From Bacillota bacterium (GTDB lineage Bacteria; Bacillota; Clostridia; Lachnospirales; Lachnospiraceae): a stretch of 8,429 bases of DNA. The notes under the pieces were generated by a model, which made no database searches, was not told where the DNA came from, and saw nothing but the letters and a program-made list of their open reading frames with translations. The stretch spans positions 1 through 8,429 of the forward strand of contig JAEWWQ010000165.1 in assembly GCA_023458855.1 (NCBI GenBank), given 5' to 3'. The first letter of the stretch is position 1; each line of letters begins with the position of its first letter. Positions 1 to 7,172 of this stretch are shown here, one piece after another. A program made the position numbers and the translations under genes.

Positions 1-353
1 ATATAATTGCGAGTAAAAAGGAAAATTCGAATCAGACCATGGCGGAACTGGCAATTGATTATATGAACAAGAATTATAGCAATGCTGAATTATCTTTGAA
101 TGAGATTTGCGAGTATCTGAGTGTAAGTGTGAGCTATTTTAGTATGATATTTAAGAATTACACCAAAGAAACCTTTGTTGAGATGCTGACAAAACTAAGA
201 ATGGAAAAGGCAAAAAAACTGCTGGAAACGACCAGAATGAAAAATTATGAAGTGGCAGAAGCCGTCGGGTATAACGATCCACATTATTTTGGCGCTACGT
301 TTAAAAAGTATACCGGGATGACACCTACTGAGTATTTGAAGAAAACAAGCTAA
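1..353 (+). CDS. AraC-type DNA-binding regulator, C-terminal part (5' end outside window)
   Basis: This is the C-terminal end of a transcription regulator. The frame is open to the left edge (first full codon at base 3, reading IIASKKENSNQT before the first Met at 39), so that Met is internal and the gene begins upstream. The roughly 117 visible residues cover a full AraC/XylS double helix-turn-helix domain. The first motif is around LSLNEICEYLSVSVSYFSMI followed by FKNYT. The second is around YEVAEAVGYNDPHYF, ending with the family signature FKKYTGMTPTEY. In clostridia such domains commonly end YesN-type response regulators paired with a sensor kinase beside sugar ABC operons, but they also end one-component AraC activators; the visible part cannot tell which. 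It is followed by a terminator and then the importer operon in the same direction, so it is a plausible local regulator of that operon (inference). Confidence 0.9.
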   Translation, partial: IIASKKENSNQTMAELAIDYMNKNYSNAELSLNEICEYLSVSVSYFSMIFKNYTKETFVEMLTKLRMEKAKKLLETTRMKNYEVAEAVGYNDPHYFGATFKKYTGMTPTEYLKKTS

Positions 354-406
354 ACGCACAAAAAATGAAGAAAATTAACTGAAAATAACATACAAATAAC
401 CAAAAG

Positions 407-450
407 AAATGGGTAATATTTTTCGTAAAAAGAAAATATTACCCATTTTT
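407..450 (+). terminator. Rho-independent terminator after the regulator gene
   Basis: A perfect 16-bp stem (AAATGGGTAATATTTT at 407-422 against 433-448) encloses a 10-nt loop and runs into five T residues (446-450). It lies 53 nt after the regulator's stop codon and just upstream of the importer promoter, so it separates the two transcripts. The stem is AT-rich apart from the GGG/CCC block, but its length makes it stable. Confidence 0.85.
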
Positions 451-464
451 CGTATGATATTCCA

Positions 465-493
465 TTAAAACATATACAAATAAAATATATAAT
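465..493 (+). promoter_or_regulatory. Sigma-A-type promoter of the ABC importer operon
   Basis: A perfect -10 box TATAAT (488-493) stands 17 nt downstream of TTAAAA (465-470), a 4-of-6 match to the -35 consensus. Transcription would start near base 500, about 26 nt before the GTG of the first permease. The poor -35 beside a good -10 fits a promoter that needs an activator, and the AraC-type regulator upstream is the obvious candidate (inference). I see no convincing catabolite (cre) site between the terminator and the start codon. Confidence 0.6.
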
Positions 494-525
494 TACCATA
501 AATGATAAACAAGGAGGAATAAAAG

Positions 526-1509
526 GTGGAGAAGTTTAAAAACAGCCCAATTGTTAAGAAAATAGGATTTAACAGAATTGTATTATCCTGTGTGCTTATT
601 TTGCTTTATGCATTTTTTGCAATTATGAGTCCTACATTTTTAAGCTATTCCAGAATATTAAGTGCATTGAATTATGCATACTTTTTGGGATTTTTAGCAC
701 TTGGGGTTACATTCGTTATTGCGACCGGGGGGATTGATTTTTCCATTGGACCTGTCATGTTCTGCGTGGCACTGATATCAGGACAGATGCTGACAAAGTT
801 TGGTATCGCTTTACCTGTATGTATGGTAGTAAGCGTATGCGTCGGATTGGCATTTGGTGTCCTGAATGGGTATCTGGTTGCATATTGCGGGCTTCCGTCA
901 TTTATCACATCCATGGCAATTATGATGATGGCAAAAGGTGTTGGATCTGTATTTACAAAAACACAGTCAGTCAGCTGGCCGCAAAGTTCACAGGCAGGCG
1001 GATGGTACAGGAACCTGATTAAAATTAAGCTTGGAAGTATTCAGTTTCCGACGGGGTTACTGATTCTTATTGCGGCTGCTGTTATTTGTGCGATTGTATT
1101 GAATAAAACAAAGGCAGGACGTTACATATTATGCTTGGGAAGTAACAGAGAAGCCGTTCGATTATCAGGTGTTAATGTCAAAAAATGGGAGATGATTGCT
1201 TATATTATCTGTGGAATGATGGCAGGAATTGCAGCGATTTTCTACGTAGGAGCTTATACGACAGTACAGCCTGGACTTGGAGATACCTTCAACAATGAAG
1301 CAATTGCAGGATGCGTTATGGGCGGTACCTCTATGGCAGGTGGTCTTGCATCCATCAGTGGTACCTTTATCGGGGTCATGATTATTTCCTTATTGCAGGA
1401 AGGAATTCTGGCAATGGGATTTCAGAAGGATTATCAATATGTATTGACCGGGCTCATCGTATTGGCAGCAGTATATGCGGATATAAGAAGCAGGAAAAGA
1501 AAGAACTGA
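526..1509 (+). CDS. CUT2-type sugar ABC transporter permease 1 (RbsC family)
   Basis: Integral membrane subunit of a ribose/galactose-type (BPD_transp_2) ABC importer; 327 aa, near the length of E. coli RbsC. The chain is highly hydrophobic with about nine or ten probable membrane segments and ends in a basic tail (RSRKRKN). Family motifs are TGGIDFSIG near residues 67-75, and EAIAG plus MGGTSMAGG near 258-272, the cytoplasmic loop region that usually reads ELdaIaavViGGtS. Here the conserved ELDAI is altered to NNEAIAG, while permease 2 keeps it. The GTG start is supported by AAGGAGG at 511-517, 8 nt upstream. It is the first gene of the operon; the ATPase follows after 39 nt. Residue-for-residue colinearity with the second permease (shared SYSxILS, LNKT..GRYI, SGVNV, MAYII) shows the two are paralogues and probably form a heterodimeric channel. 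Substrate unknown. Confidence 0.93.
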   Translation: MEKFKNSPIVKKIGFNRIVLSCVLILLYAFFAIMSPTFLSYSRILSALNYAYFLGFLALGVTFVIATGGIDFSIGPVMFCVALISGQMLTKFGIALPVCMVVSVCVGLAFGVLNGYLVAYCGLPSFITSMAIMMMAKGVGSVFTKTQSVSWPQSSQAGGWYRNLIKIKLGSIQFPTGLLILIAAAVICAIVLNKTKAGRYILCLGSNREAVRLSGVNVKKWEMIAYIICGMMAGIAAIFYVGAYTTVQPGLGDTFNNEAIAGCVMGGTSMAGGLASISGTFIGVMIISLLQEGILAMGFQKDYQYVLTGLIVLAAVYADIRSRKRKN

Positions 1510-1537
1510 TTATTGGGAAATATTCCAGAGAGGATAG

Positions 1538-1544
1538 AAGGTGA
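1538..1544 (+). promoter_or_regulatory. Ribosome binding site that sets the ATPase start at GTG 1549
   Basis: AAGGTGA at 1538-1544 matches the 3' half of the AAGGAGGTGA anti-SD complement and ends 4 nt before GTG 1549, the correct register for that half-site. The alternative in-frame TTG at 1513 has no comparable site, and would add 12 residues (GNIPERIEGED region) before the usual family N-terminus. Confidence 0.65.
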
Positions 1545-1548
1545 AGAC

Positions 1549-3042
1549 GTGGGCGAAGTAATATTAACGATGGAAGGAATCGATAAGTCTTTTCCGGGAG
1601 TACATGCACTTGATCATGTGAAGCTGGAAGTGAAGAAGGGTGAAGTTCATGCATTGATGGGTGAAAACGGAGCAGGAAAATCAACGTTAATGAAGGTGCT
1701 GACAGGAATCTATTCCAAGGATGAGGGAACGATTACGTATGAAGGAAAGGAAGTAGAGTTCACCAATCCCCGGGAAGCGCAAAAAGAGGGAATCATTATC
1801 GTACACCAGGAACTGAATATGATGAATCATCTGACGGTAGCACAAAATATTTTTATCGGAAGAGAACCGAAAAAACACAATCTTATCGATGATGCCAAGA
1901 TGAATGAGGACGCAAGAGAATTATTCGAGCGTTTACATATTGATATTGACCCGACAGAGAATATGGGAAAATTGACGGTCGGAAAACAACAAATGTGTGA
2001 AATAGCAAAAGCCATCTCACATGAAGCGAAAGTAATCATCTTTGACGAGCCTTCTGCGGCATTGACGGAAGCGGAGATTGAAGAGCTGTTTAAGATCATA
2101 AGAGATCTGCGGGATAAAGGAATGGGAATTGTCTATATCTCTCACAGAATGGATGAAATTAAAGTCATTACGGACCGGGTAACTGTTATGCGGGATGGAG
2201 GATATGTAGGTACGCTGATTACAGAAGAGTGTACCAAAGACGATATTATCAACATGATGGTTGGGCGTGTCATTTATGAAAATCCGAAAACAAAGAGTGC
2301 GGTGGCAAAAGATGCTCCGGTCGTACTTAAAGTGGAGAACCTGAATGCGGGTAAATTGGTACGTGATATTAATTTTGAACTGCGTAAGGGTGAGATTCTT
2401 GGATTCTCAGGCTTAATGGGAGCTGGAAGAACAGAAACAGCCAGAGCGTTATTTGGTGCGGATACTAAAGAAAGCGGTGATATCTATGTAAACGGAATAA
2501 AAGTAGATATTAAAAATCCGCAGGATGCGGTTATGCATGGGATTGGTTATCTTTCGGAAGACCGGAAAAGGTATGGCATCGTAGTAGATAAAACGGTAGC
2601 TGAAAATTCTACCATGGCAACATTGGACGATTATATGAAAGGTCCGTTCATTAATAAGAGAAAAGAAAAAAAGATTGCGCAGGATTATGTAGATTCACTG
2701 AAAACGAAAACACCTGGTGTAGACCAGCTGGTAGTAAATCTCTCCGGCGGAAATCAGCAAAAAGTTGTTATTGCGAAATGGCTGGTAAGAAATTGCGACA
2801 TTTTAATTTTTGATGAACCTACCAGAGGAATAGATGTAGGAGCCAAGAGTGAGATATACCATCTTATGAATGAACTGGTGGCAGAAGGAAAGTCGATTAT
2901 TATGATTTCTTCTGAAATGACGGAAGTCTTGAGAATGAGTGATCGAATTATAGTAATGTGTGAAGGAAAGCAGACCGGAGAGATCAATATAGAGGAAGCG
3001 ACCCAGGAACGTATTATGCGGGCGGCGACACTGAGAAATTAG
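1549..3042 (+). CDS. CUT2-type sugar ABC transporter, duplicated ATP-binding protein (RbsA/MglA family)
   Basis: Cytoplasmic ATPase that powers the importer; 497 aa from GTG 1549, close to the 501 aa of E. coli RbsA. It has two tandem nucleotide-binding domains. NBD1 carries Walker A GENGAGKST (38-46), signature LTVGKQQ (142-148), Walker B VIIFDEP (162-168) and switch His199 (ISHRMDE). NBD2 has a degenerate Walker A, GLMGAGRTE (288-296), in which Arg294 replaces the catalytic Lys, but an intact signature LSGGNQQ (398-404) and Walker B ILIFDEPTRGIDVGAK. The Lys-to-Arg change is normal for RbsA/MglA proteins and implies one main hydrolytic site. NBD1's signature has TVG where canonical ABC proteins have SGG, also usual in this family. 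Its stop codon TAG overlaps the AGGAGG site of permease 2, so the two are translationally close. A single ATPase must serve both permeases. Confidence 0.95.
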   Translation: MGEVILTMEGIDKSFPGVHALDHVKLEVKKGEVHALMGENGAGKSTLMKVLTGIYSKDEGTITYEGKEVEFTNPREAQKEGIIIVHQELNMMNHLTVAQNIFIGREPKKHNLIDDAKMNEDARELFERLHIDIDPTENMGKLTVGKQQMCEIAKAISHEAKVIIFDEPSAALTEAEIEELFKIIRDLRDKGMGIVYISHRMDEIKVITDRVTVMRDGGYVGTLITEECTKDDIINMMVGRVIYENPKTKSAVAKDAPVVLKVENLNAGKLVRDINFELRKGEILGFSGLMGAGRTETARALFGADTKESGDIYVNGIKVDIKNPQDAVMHGIGYLSEDRKRYGIVVDKTVAENSTMATLDDYMKGPFINKRKEKKIAQDYVDSLKTKTPGVDQLVVNLSGGNQQKVVIAKWLVRNCDILIFDEPTRGIDVGAKSEIYHLMNELVAEGKSIIMISSEMTEVLRMSDRIIVMCEGKQTGEINIEEATQERIMRAATLRN

Positions 3043-3055
3043 GAGGAATAAAATA

Positions 3056-4060
3056 ATGACTGACAAGAAAGGCAAGGGAAATGCTTTTACCAATAATTCC
3101 ATCGTAAAAGCTGTCGGGACACAGAAAATTGTAGTAGTCATAGTTCTTCTTGTATTATTTGGATTTTTTTGCATGATGAGTCCTGCAATCAGAAGTTACT
3201 CAACAATTTTAAGTATATTCGACTACTCATACTATATTACCTTTATGGCGATCGGGGTTACATTTGCATTGATTACGGGAGGCGTTGATCTTTCCATCGG
3301 GACGGGCATGATCTGTTACGGATTAATTGGCGGTTACTTAATTACACAAAAGGGAATGCCTGTGGTCGTGGGCATTCTGGTAACAATTCTGATGGGAGTG
3401 ATTTTTGGCATTTTAAATGGAATTTCAGTTGCTGTATTAAATCTGCCTCCTTTTATCGCTACGTTAGGTACGATGATGGTAGTCAGAGGACTGGGTTCCA
3501 TTATAACTGGTGGTATCAGTATTACATGGCCGGCAGTAGCATCTGAACAAGGGTGGTTCAGAAGCATCTTCAAAATTGACTTTGGCAATACAAAATTTCC
3601 AATCGGATTTGTCTGGGTCATTCTGATCGTCATACTAATGTCTGTGATATTAAATAAGACTCAGGTGGGACGTTACATTATTGCCATTGGCAGTAATAAA
3701 GAAGCAACGAGGCTTTCGGGTGTAAATGTTGTGAAATATCATATGATGGCTTACATCATTTCTGGATTTTTTACAGGAATTGCAGCTGTTGCATATGCCG
3801 CTACTTTTCAGGCAGTGGCACCAGGTACGGGAGCCGGATTAGAGCTGGATGCCATTGGCGGAGCAATTATTGGCGGAACCTCCATGACAGGAGGGTATGG
3901 CTCTATCGTTGGAACTTTACTGGGTGTATTTATTATGTCTATGCTGAAAACAGGGCTTCCGTTTATCGGGCTTCAGGCAAACTGGCAGCAAATCATTACG
4001 GGACTGGTTCTGATCGGAGCGGTATTTATGGACGTCATGAAGAAAAGAAAGATGTCCTGA
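3056..4060 (+). CDS. CUT2-type sugar ABC transporter permease 2 (RbsC family)
   Basis: Second membrane subunit of the importer, 334 aa, BPD_transp_2 family. It has about nine or ten hydrophobic segments and a basic C-terminus (KKRKMS). Family motifs are closer to consensus than in permease 1: TGGVDLSIG near residues 74-82, and ELDAIGGAIIGGTSMTGG from residue 263. The ATG start has AGGAGG (3041-3046) 9 nt upstream, overlapping the ATPase stop codon. Paralogy with permease 1 runs over the whole length, including the N-terminal NNSIVK-like stretch and the SYSTILS, LNKTQVGRYI and SGVNVVKYHMMAYIISG segments. Paired permeases with one ATPase are known from the E. coli galactofuranose (YtfT/YjfF), AI-2 (LsrC/LsrD) and rhizobial rhamnose (RhaP/RhaQ) systems; the substrate here cannot be assigned from sequence alone. 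Confidence 0.94.
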   Translation: MTDKKGKGNAFTNNSIVKAVGTQKIVVVIVLLVLFGFFCMMSPAIRSYSTILSIFDYSYYITFMAIGVTFALITGGVDLSIGTGMICYGLIGGYLITQKGMPVVVGILVTILMGVIFGILNGISVAVLNLPPFIATLGTMMVVRGLGSIITGGISITWPAVASEQGWFRSIFKIDFGNTKFPIGFVWVILIVILMSVILNKTQVGRYIIAIGSNKEATRLSGVNVVKYHMMAYIISGFFTGIAAVAYAATFQAVAPGTGAGLELDAIGGAIIGGTSMTGGYGSIVGTLLGVFIMSMLKTGLPFIGLQANWQQIITGLVLIGAVFMDVMKKRKMS

Positions 4061-4080
4061 CATTTGATGATTATTTAGTT

Positions 4081-4105
4081 ATGTACCACATGGGGTGGAT
4101 TACAT
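4081..4105 (+). other. Intercistronic hairpin upstream of the binding-protein gene
   Basis: ATGTA plus CCAC (4081-4089) pairs with GTGG (4095-4098) and, after a 2-nt bulge, TACAT (4101-4105), enclosing a 5-nt loop. There is no T-tract after it (A-rich sequence follows), so it is not a classical terminator. It lies in the 74-nt gap before the binding protein. Such structures can protect the 5' end of a processed, more abundant binding-protein mRNA; that role is inference. Confidence 0.4.
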
Positions 4106-4121
4106 ATAAAAACAAAAAAAT

Positions 4122-4127
4122 AGGAGG
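4122..4127 (+). promoter_or_regulatory. Ribosome binding site that sets the binding-protein start at ATG 4135
   Basis: AGGAGG, 7 nt before ATG 4135. The longer in-frame ATG at 4081 lacks a ribosome site, would place 18 residues before a textbook lipoprotein signal peptide, and coincides with the foot of the 4081-4105 hairpin. The shorter start is therefore chosen. Confidence 0.9.
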
Positions 4128-4134
4128 ATTTCAC

Positions 4135-5301
4135 ATGAAAAAGAAAATTCTAGCTACGTTACTCTCTGTAACAATGGTAGCAACAATGCTGGTTGGATGC
4201 GGTTCCAAAACGGCAACAACGGAAAGCACTGACACAGCAGCACCAGCTGCAGCGACCGAAGCGGCTGATACAGCAGAAGCAGCTACAACAGAAGCAGCAG
4301 CACCGGCTGCAACAAGTGATCTGAGCTTTGAAATTGTATCTAAAGGTTTCCAACATCAATACTGGCAGGCAGTTTTAAAGGGAGCACAATCGAAAGCAGA
4401 TGAACTTGGTGTGAAAATCAATTTCGTAGGACCTAACTCTGAATCAGATATTGCGGATCAGGTACAGATGCTGAATAGTGCAATCAACGCAAAACCTGCA
4501 GCAATCGGTCTTGCAGCACTTGATACAAGCGCATGCTTAGATGCAATACAAACAGCAAAAGATGCAGGAATTCCTATCATTGGATTTGACTCAGGTGTTC
4601 CGGATGCTCCGGAAGGCGCTGTTTATGCAAATTGTGCAACAGATAATTATGCTGCCGGCGAATTAGCAGCAGAGAATATGTATGAAGCAATTAAAGACAG
4701 AATTGCCAACGCGAGCGGAACAGTCAGAATCGGTGTTCTTTCACAGGATGCAACTTCAGAATCAGTTGGAAACCGTGGTCTTGGATTTATCGATAAAATG
4801 GCTGAATTAGTTACAGCTGCCGGTAAAACCATTAATGTAGAAGGTAATGATAAGTTTGTAAATGATTCCAAATGTGAAAAAACAGAAGGTGCAAATGTAG
4901 TGATCGAAGTATTGGTTCCGGCACAGGTTACTTCAGAACTTTCTTCCATCGACTGCCAGACATTATTAAATAAAGCTGACACAATTGCTATCTATGGTTC
5001 TAACCAGCATTCAGGGGAAGCTATGGTAACAGCAAATGAAAACTTAAATAAATTCGGTACAGGGGATACCAACGTAATCGGTGTTGCATTTGACTCTGGT
5101 GCAGTTATCAAAGCAGCAGTGAAAGATGGTACCTTCTTAGGCGCAGTTACACAGGCTCCGGTAGCTATGGGCGAGGCATTGGTACAATCCTTATATGATG
5201 TAGCAAATGGTAAGACCGTATCAGATATTGATACCGGATGCCAATGGTATACAGCTGACAATATGGATGATGCAGAGATTGCTCAAAATCTTTATGACTA
5301 A
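4135..5301 (+). CDS. Sugar ABC transporter substrate-binding lipoprotein (type-1 periplasmic-binding fold, RbsB-like)
   Basis: Extracellular receptor subunit of the importer, 388 aa. Residues 1-21 form a lipoprotein signal peptide (MKKK, hydrophobic core, lipobox LVGC), with Cys22 as the lipidated residue that anchors it outside the membrane. Residues 24-61 are an Ala/Thr/Glu/Pro low-complexity tether. From residue 63 a Peripla_BP_4 (ribose-binding-like) domain of about 325 residues follows. Its signs are an opening beta strand (FEIVSKGF), helix YWQAVLKGAQSKADELG, the repeated strand-helix pattern with ADQVQMLNSAINAKPAAIGL, and PIIGFDSGV. The final lobe carries NVIGVAFDSGAV, then VTQAPVAMGEALVQSLYDVANGK. 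The overall plan fits sugar-type receptors, but the binding-site residues do not let me name the ligand. Hairpins lie on both sides of the gene, and the MCP follows, which suggests use in both uptake and chemotaxis (inference). Confidence 0.94.
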   Translation: MKKKILATLLSVTMVATMLVGCGSKTATTESTDTAAPAAATEAADTAEAATTEAAAPAATSDLSFEIVSKGFQHQYWQAVLKGAQSKADELGVKINFVGPNSESDIADQVQMLNSAINAKPAAIGLAALDTSACLDAIQTAKDAGIPIIGFDSGVPDAPEGAVYANCATDNYAAGELAAENMYEAIKDRIANASGTVRIGVLSQDATSESVGNRGLGFIDKMAELVTAAGKTINVEGNDKFVNDSKCEKTEGANVVIEVLVPAQVTSELSSIDCQTLLNKADTIAIYGSNQHSGEAMVTANENLNKFGTGDTNVIGVAFDSGAVIKAAVKDGTFLGAVTQAPVAMGEALVQSLYDVANGKTVSDIDTGCQWYTADNMDDAEIAQNLYD

Positions 5302-5339
5302 TCCAGAGTAAAAAGAAATAGAAGAACAGGTGATACAGG

Positions 5340-5365
5340 ATGCCCCACTCGCTGGGGCATTCTTT
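5340..5365 (+). terminator. Intercistronic terminator between the binding protein and the MCP, probably leaky
   Basis: ATGCCCCA (5340-5347) pairs perfectly with TGGGGCAT (5353-5360) around a 5-nt loop; the T-tract is short and interrupted (TCTTTAT). It lies 38 nt after the binding-protein stop and 25 nt before the MCP start. There is no evident promoter between 5302 and 5386, so the MCP is most simply read by partial read-through from the importer operon. Confidence 0.7.
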
Positions 5366-5385
5366 ATACAGAAGGTGATGAATAC

Positions 5386-7164
5386 GTGAAAGGGAAAAAG
5401 AACAAAGGAAATAAAACCGCTAAGATGGACAAAAGAAACAAAAACAGCAGGACCAGCATTGCAAAAAAATTACTGCTGGTTTTTGGTATTACAATGGCAG
5501 CCATGCTCGTTATGATGATTGTCTTTATTATGAAAGTATGGGGATATAATGGTCAGTATCAGGAAATGCTGGAAAATGTGTATAAGATAAATTACATAAA
5601 AACCGAAAGCCTGGCGCAGCCGAACAGAATGATGAGTGTATGTATCAGCCAGAAAAACATAGAAGAATCAGGGGAAGTCGTAATAGCAGATACAATGGTG
5701 CAATATTTGAATGAAGTTTCAGAAAGCATCGGAGATGATCCTGATTTTCAGGGAAATCAGGGCATGGTCACGGCAATCAAGACACCTCTTTCACAGTATA
5801 TGGAATATCTGAATCAGATTGTGGAAAAAGGAGAGAACGGCTCTTTTCCGGCTCTTGAGGCGGATGTGTCGGATACCATCCAGCAGATGTTTGGTGTAAA
5901 TGCAACGATATCAACTTATTGCGGCAATCTGATTGCGATGGAGCTGGACAGAAGTCAGGTATTACAGGAGAGAATCAGCGCGAACTTTCAAAGAATGATA
6001 ATTATTATGGTGGTTATTTTCTTTCTGGTTCTGATTCTTGGTATGTCAATGTGTATTATTGTGATTCGTAAGATCACTGCCCAGATAAGAAAATTGAATA
6101 GGGAGATAACGATCGTGGCAGATGGGGATTTGTCAGGAGAAAATATTACCGTAAAGACCAATGATGAGATTAAAGATCTGGCAGATGCATTTAACCATAT
6201 GAGCGGCGGACTTAGAGAGATCATAGCAAAAGTGATCAGTGTGACAAAAGAAATAGATCGTTCTACGCAGGTCGTAAGTACGAGTGTTGCAGAAAATTCT
6301 AAAGGAAGTATCGGAATAGCAGAGGCAATTGATGATATGTCAATTGCGATGAGCAGACAGAATGAAGAGTCAGATAATGCAATGCAGTATGTTAACAAAA
6401 TGGGAATTGTGTCAAAACAAATCAGTGAAGGTATGAAAAACATTAATAAAAGTGCGAATATTTCTCTGGAACGTGCAGAAAAAGGAAGTACCAATATAGA
6501 TCAGTATGTATTGCAGCTGTCACAGGTAAATATGATAATGAAGCAAATGGCAGATGTTGCAAATAATCTAAATACAAGTACACAGGAAATGAACGCTATT
6601 TTGGATTCGATTGTAGCAATATCAAATCAGACAAGTCTGCTTTCGTTAAATGCTTCTATAGAAGCTGCAAGAGCAGGGGAAGCCGGAAGAGGATTCGCTG
6701 TTGTGGCAACTGAAATCCGTAAGCTTGCTGAGGACACGCAGACGGCTACTGGTAAAATAAATACAATTATTGAGAAGGTCCGGGAAGATGTTACAGACAT
6801 GACAGAAAAAATGCAGAATGGTTTGCAGCAGCTGGAGAAGAGCAACCAGATAGCGGATGTGACAAAAGAAAGTTTCCATGAGATAAAAGAAGGGAATGTA
6901 ATAGTAAATGATGATATTGTCACCATTACACAAAGCATCAATGACATGGACGATATGGTGGAAAAAGTGATTGGAAGTGTAAAACGCATAGGAACTTCTA
7001 TTGCAGAAAATACCAATACAACTGTGGAAATTGCATCCACGGTTGCTGAAGAGACCGCTAACCTGGAAGAAGTAACCGCGATTGCAAGCACGTTGGAAAA
7101 CCTGGCGGGGGATCTGCATCTGGCTGTCATGAAATTTAAACTTACACAAGAATCAGATTCGTAA
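5386..7164 (+). CDS. Methyl-accepting chemotaxis protein (transmembrane chemoreceptor)
   Basis: Membrane receptor that signals through CheW/CheA to flagellar motors; 592 aa. A very basic cytoplasmic N-terminus (1-28, rich in Lys/Arg/Asn) precedes TM1 (about 29-49). Then come an external sensor region of about 155 residues (50-204, mostly helical, with no recognisable Cache signature), TM2 (about 205-227) and a HAMP linker (about 228-280, with GDLSG and DEIKDLADAFNHM). The signalling coiled coil has its conserved hairpin tip at about 412-437 (NQTSLLSLNASIEAARAGE then GRGFAVVATEIRKLAE). Glu pairs 555-556 and 561-562 in VAEETANLEEV are good candidate methylation sites. No C-terminal CheR/CheB-tethering pentapeptide is seen (ends TQESDS). 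The GTG start has AAGGTGA (5372-5378) 7 nt upstream, just after the terminator hairpin. Its place behind the binding-protein gene suggests it detects the ligand-loaded lipoprotein, as Trg and Tar do with RbsB and MalE in E. coli (inference). Confidence 0.94.
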   Translation: MKGKKNKGNKTAKMDKRNKNSRTSIAKKLLLVFGITMAAMLVMMIVFIMKVWGYNGQYQEMLENVYKINYIKTESLAQPNRMMSVCISQKNIEESGEVVIADTMVQYLNEVSESIGDDPDFQGNQGMVTAIKTPLSQYMEYLNQIVEKGENGSFPALEADVSDTIQQMFGVNATISTYCGNLIAMELDRSQVLQERISANFQRMIIIMVVIFFLVLILGMSMCIIVIRKITAQIRKLNREITIVADGDLSGENITVKTNDEIKDLADAFNHMSGGLREIIAKVISVTKEIDRSTQVVSTSVAENSKGSIGIAEAIDDMSIAMSRQNEESDNAMQYVNKMGIVSKQISEGMKNINKSANISLERAEKGSTNIDQYVLQLSQVNMIMKQMADVANNLNTSTQEMNAILDSIVAISNQTSLLSLNASIEAARAGEAGRGFAVVATEIRKLAEDTQTATGKINTIIEKVREDVTDMTEKMQNGLQQLEKSNQIADVTKESFHEIKEGNVIVNDDIVTITQSINDMDDMVEKVIGSVKRIGTSIAENTNTTVEIASTVAEETANLEEVTAIASTLENLAGDLHLAVMKFKLTQESDS

Positions 7165-7172
7165 GATCAGAG

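Noticed and set aside
39..41. ATG 39 as a true start of a 104-residue regulator
   Set aside because: The frame is open to the window edge with family-like sequence before it, and there is no ribosome site upstream; it is an internal Met.
1513..1548. Longer ATPase start at TTG 1513
   Set aside because: No ribosome site of quality precedes it; GTG 1549 has AAGGTGA in the right register and gives the usual family N-terminus and length.
4081..4134. Longer binding-protein start at ATG 4081
   Set aside because: No ribosome site, and it would bury the lipoprotein signal peptide 18 residues inside the protein; ATG 4135 has a perfect AGGAGG.
4201..4320. Ala/Thr/Glu codon run in the binding-protein gene as a microsatellite or CRISPR-like repeat
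   Set aside because: The repeats are irregular and in frame; they encode the flexible tether usual after the lipid-anchored Cys in such proteins.
5988..7149. Several long minus-strand open frames opposite the MCP
   Set aside because: They are antisense shadows of a conserved receptor; their translations are Ser/Ile/Phe-rich with no recognisable domain or ribosome site.
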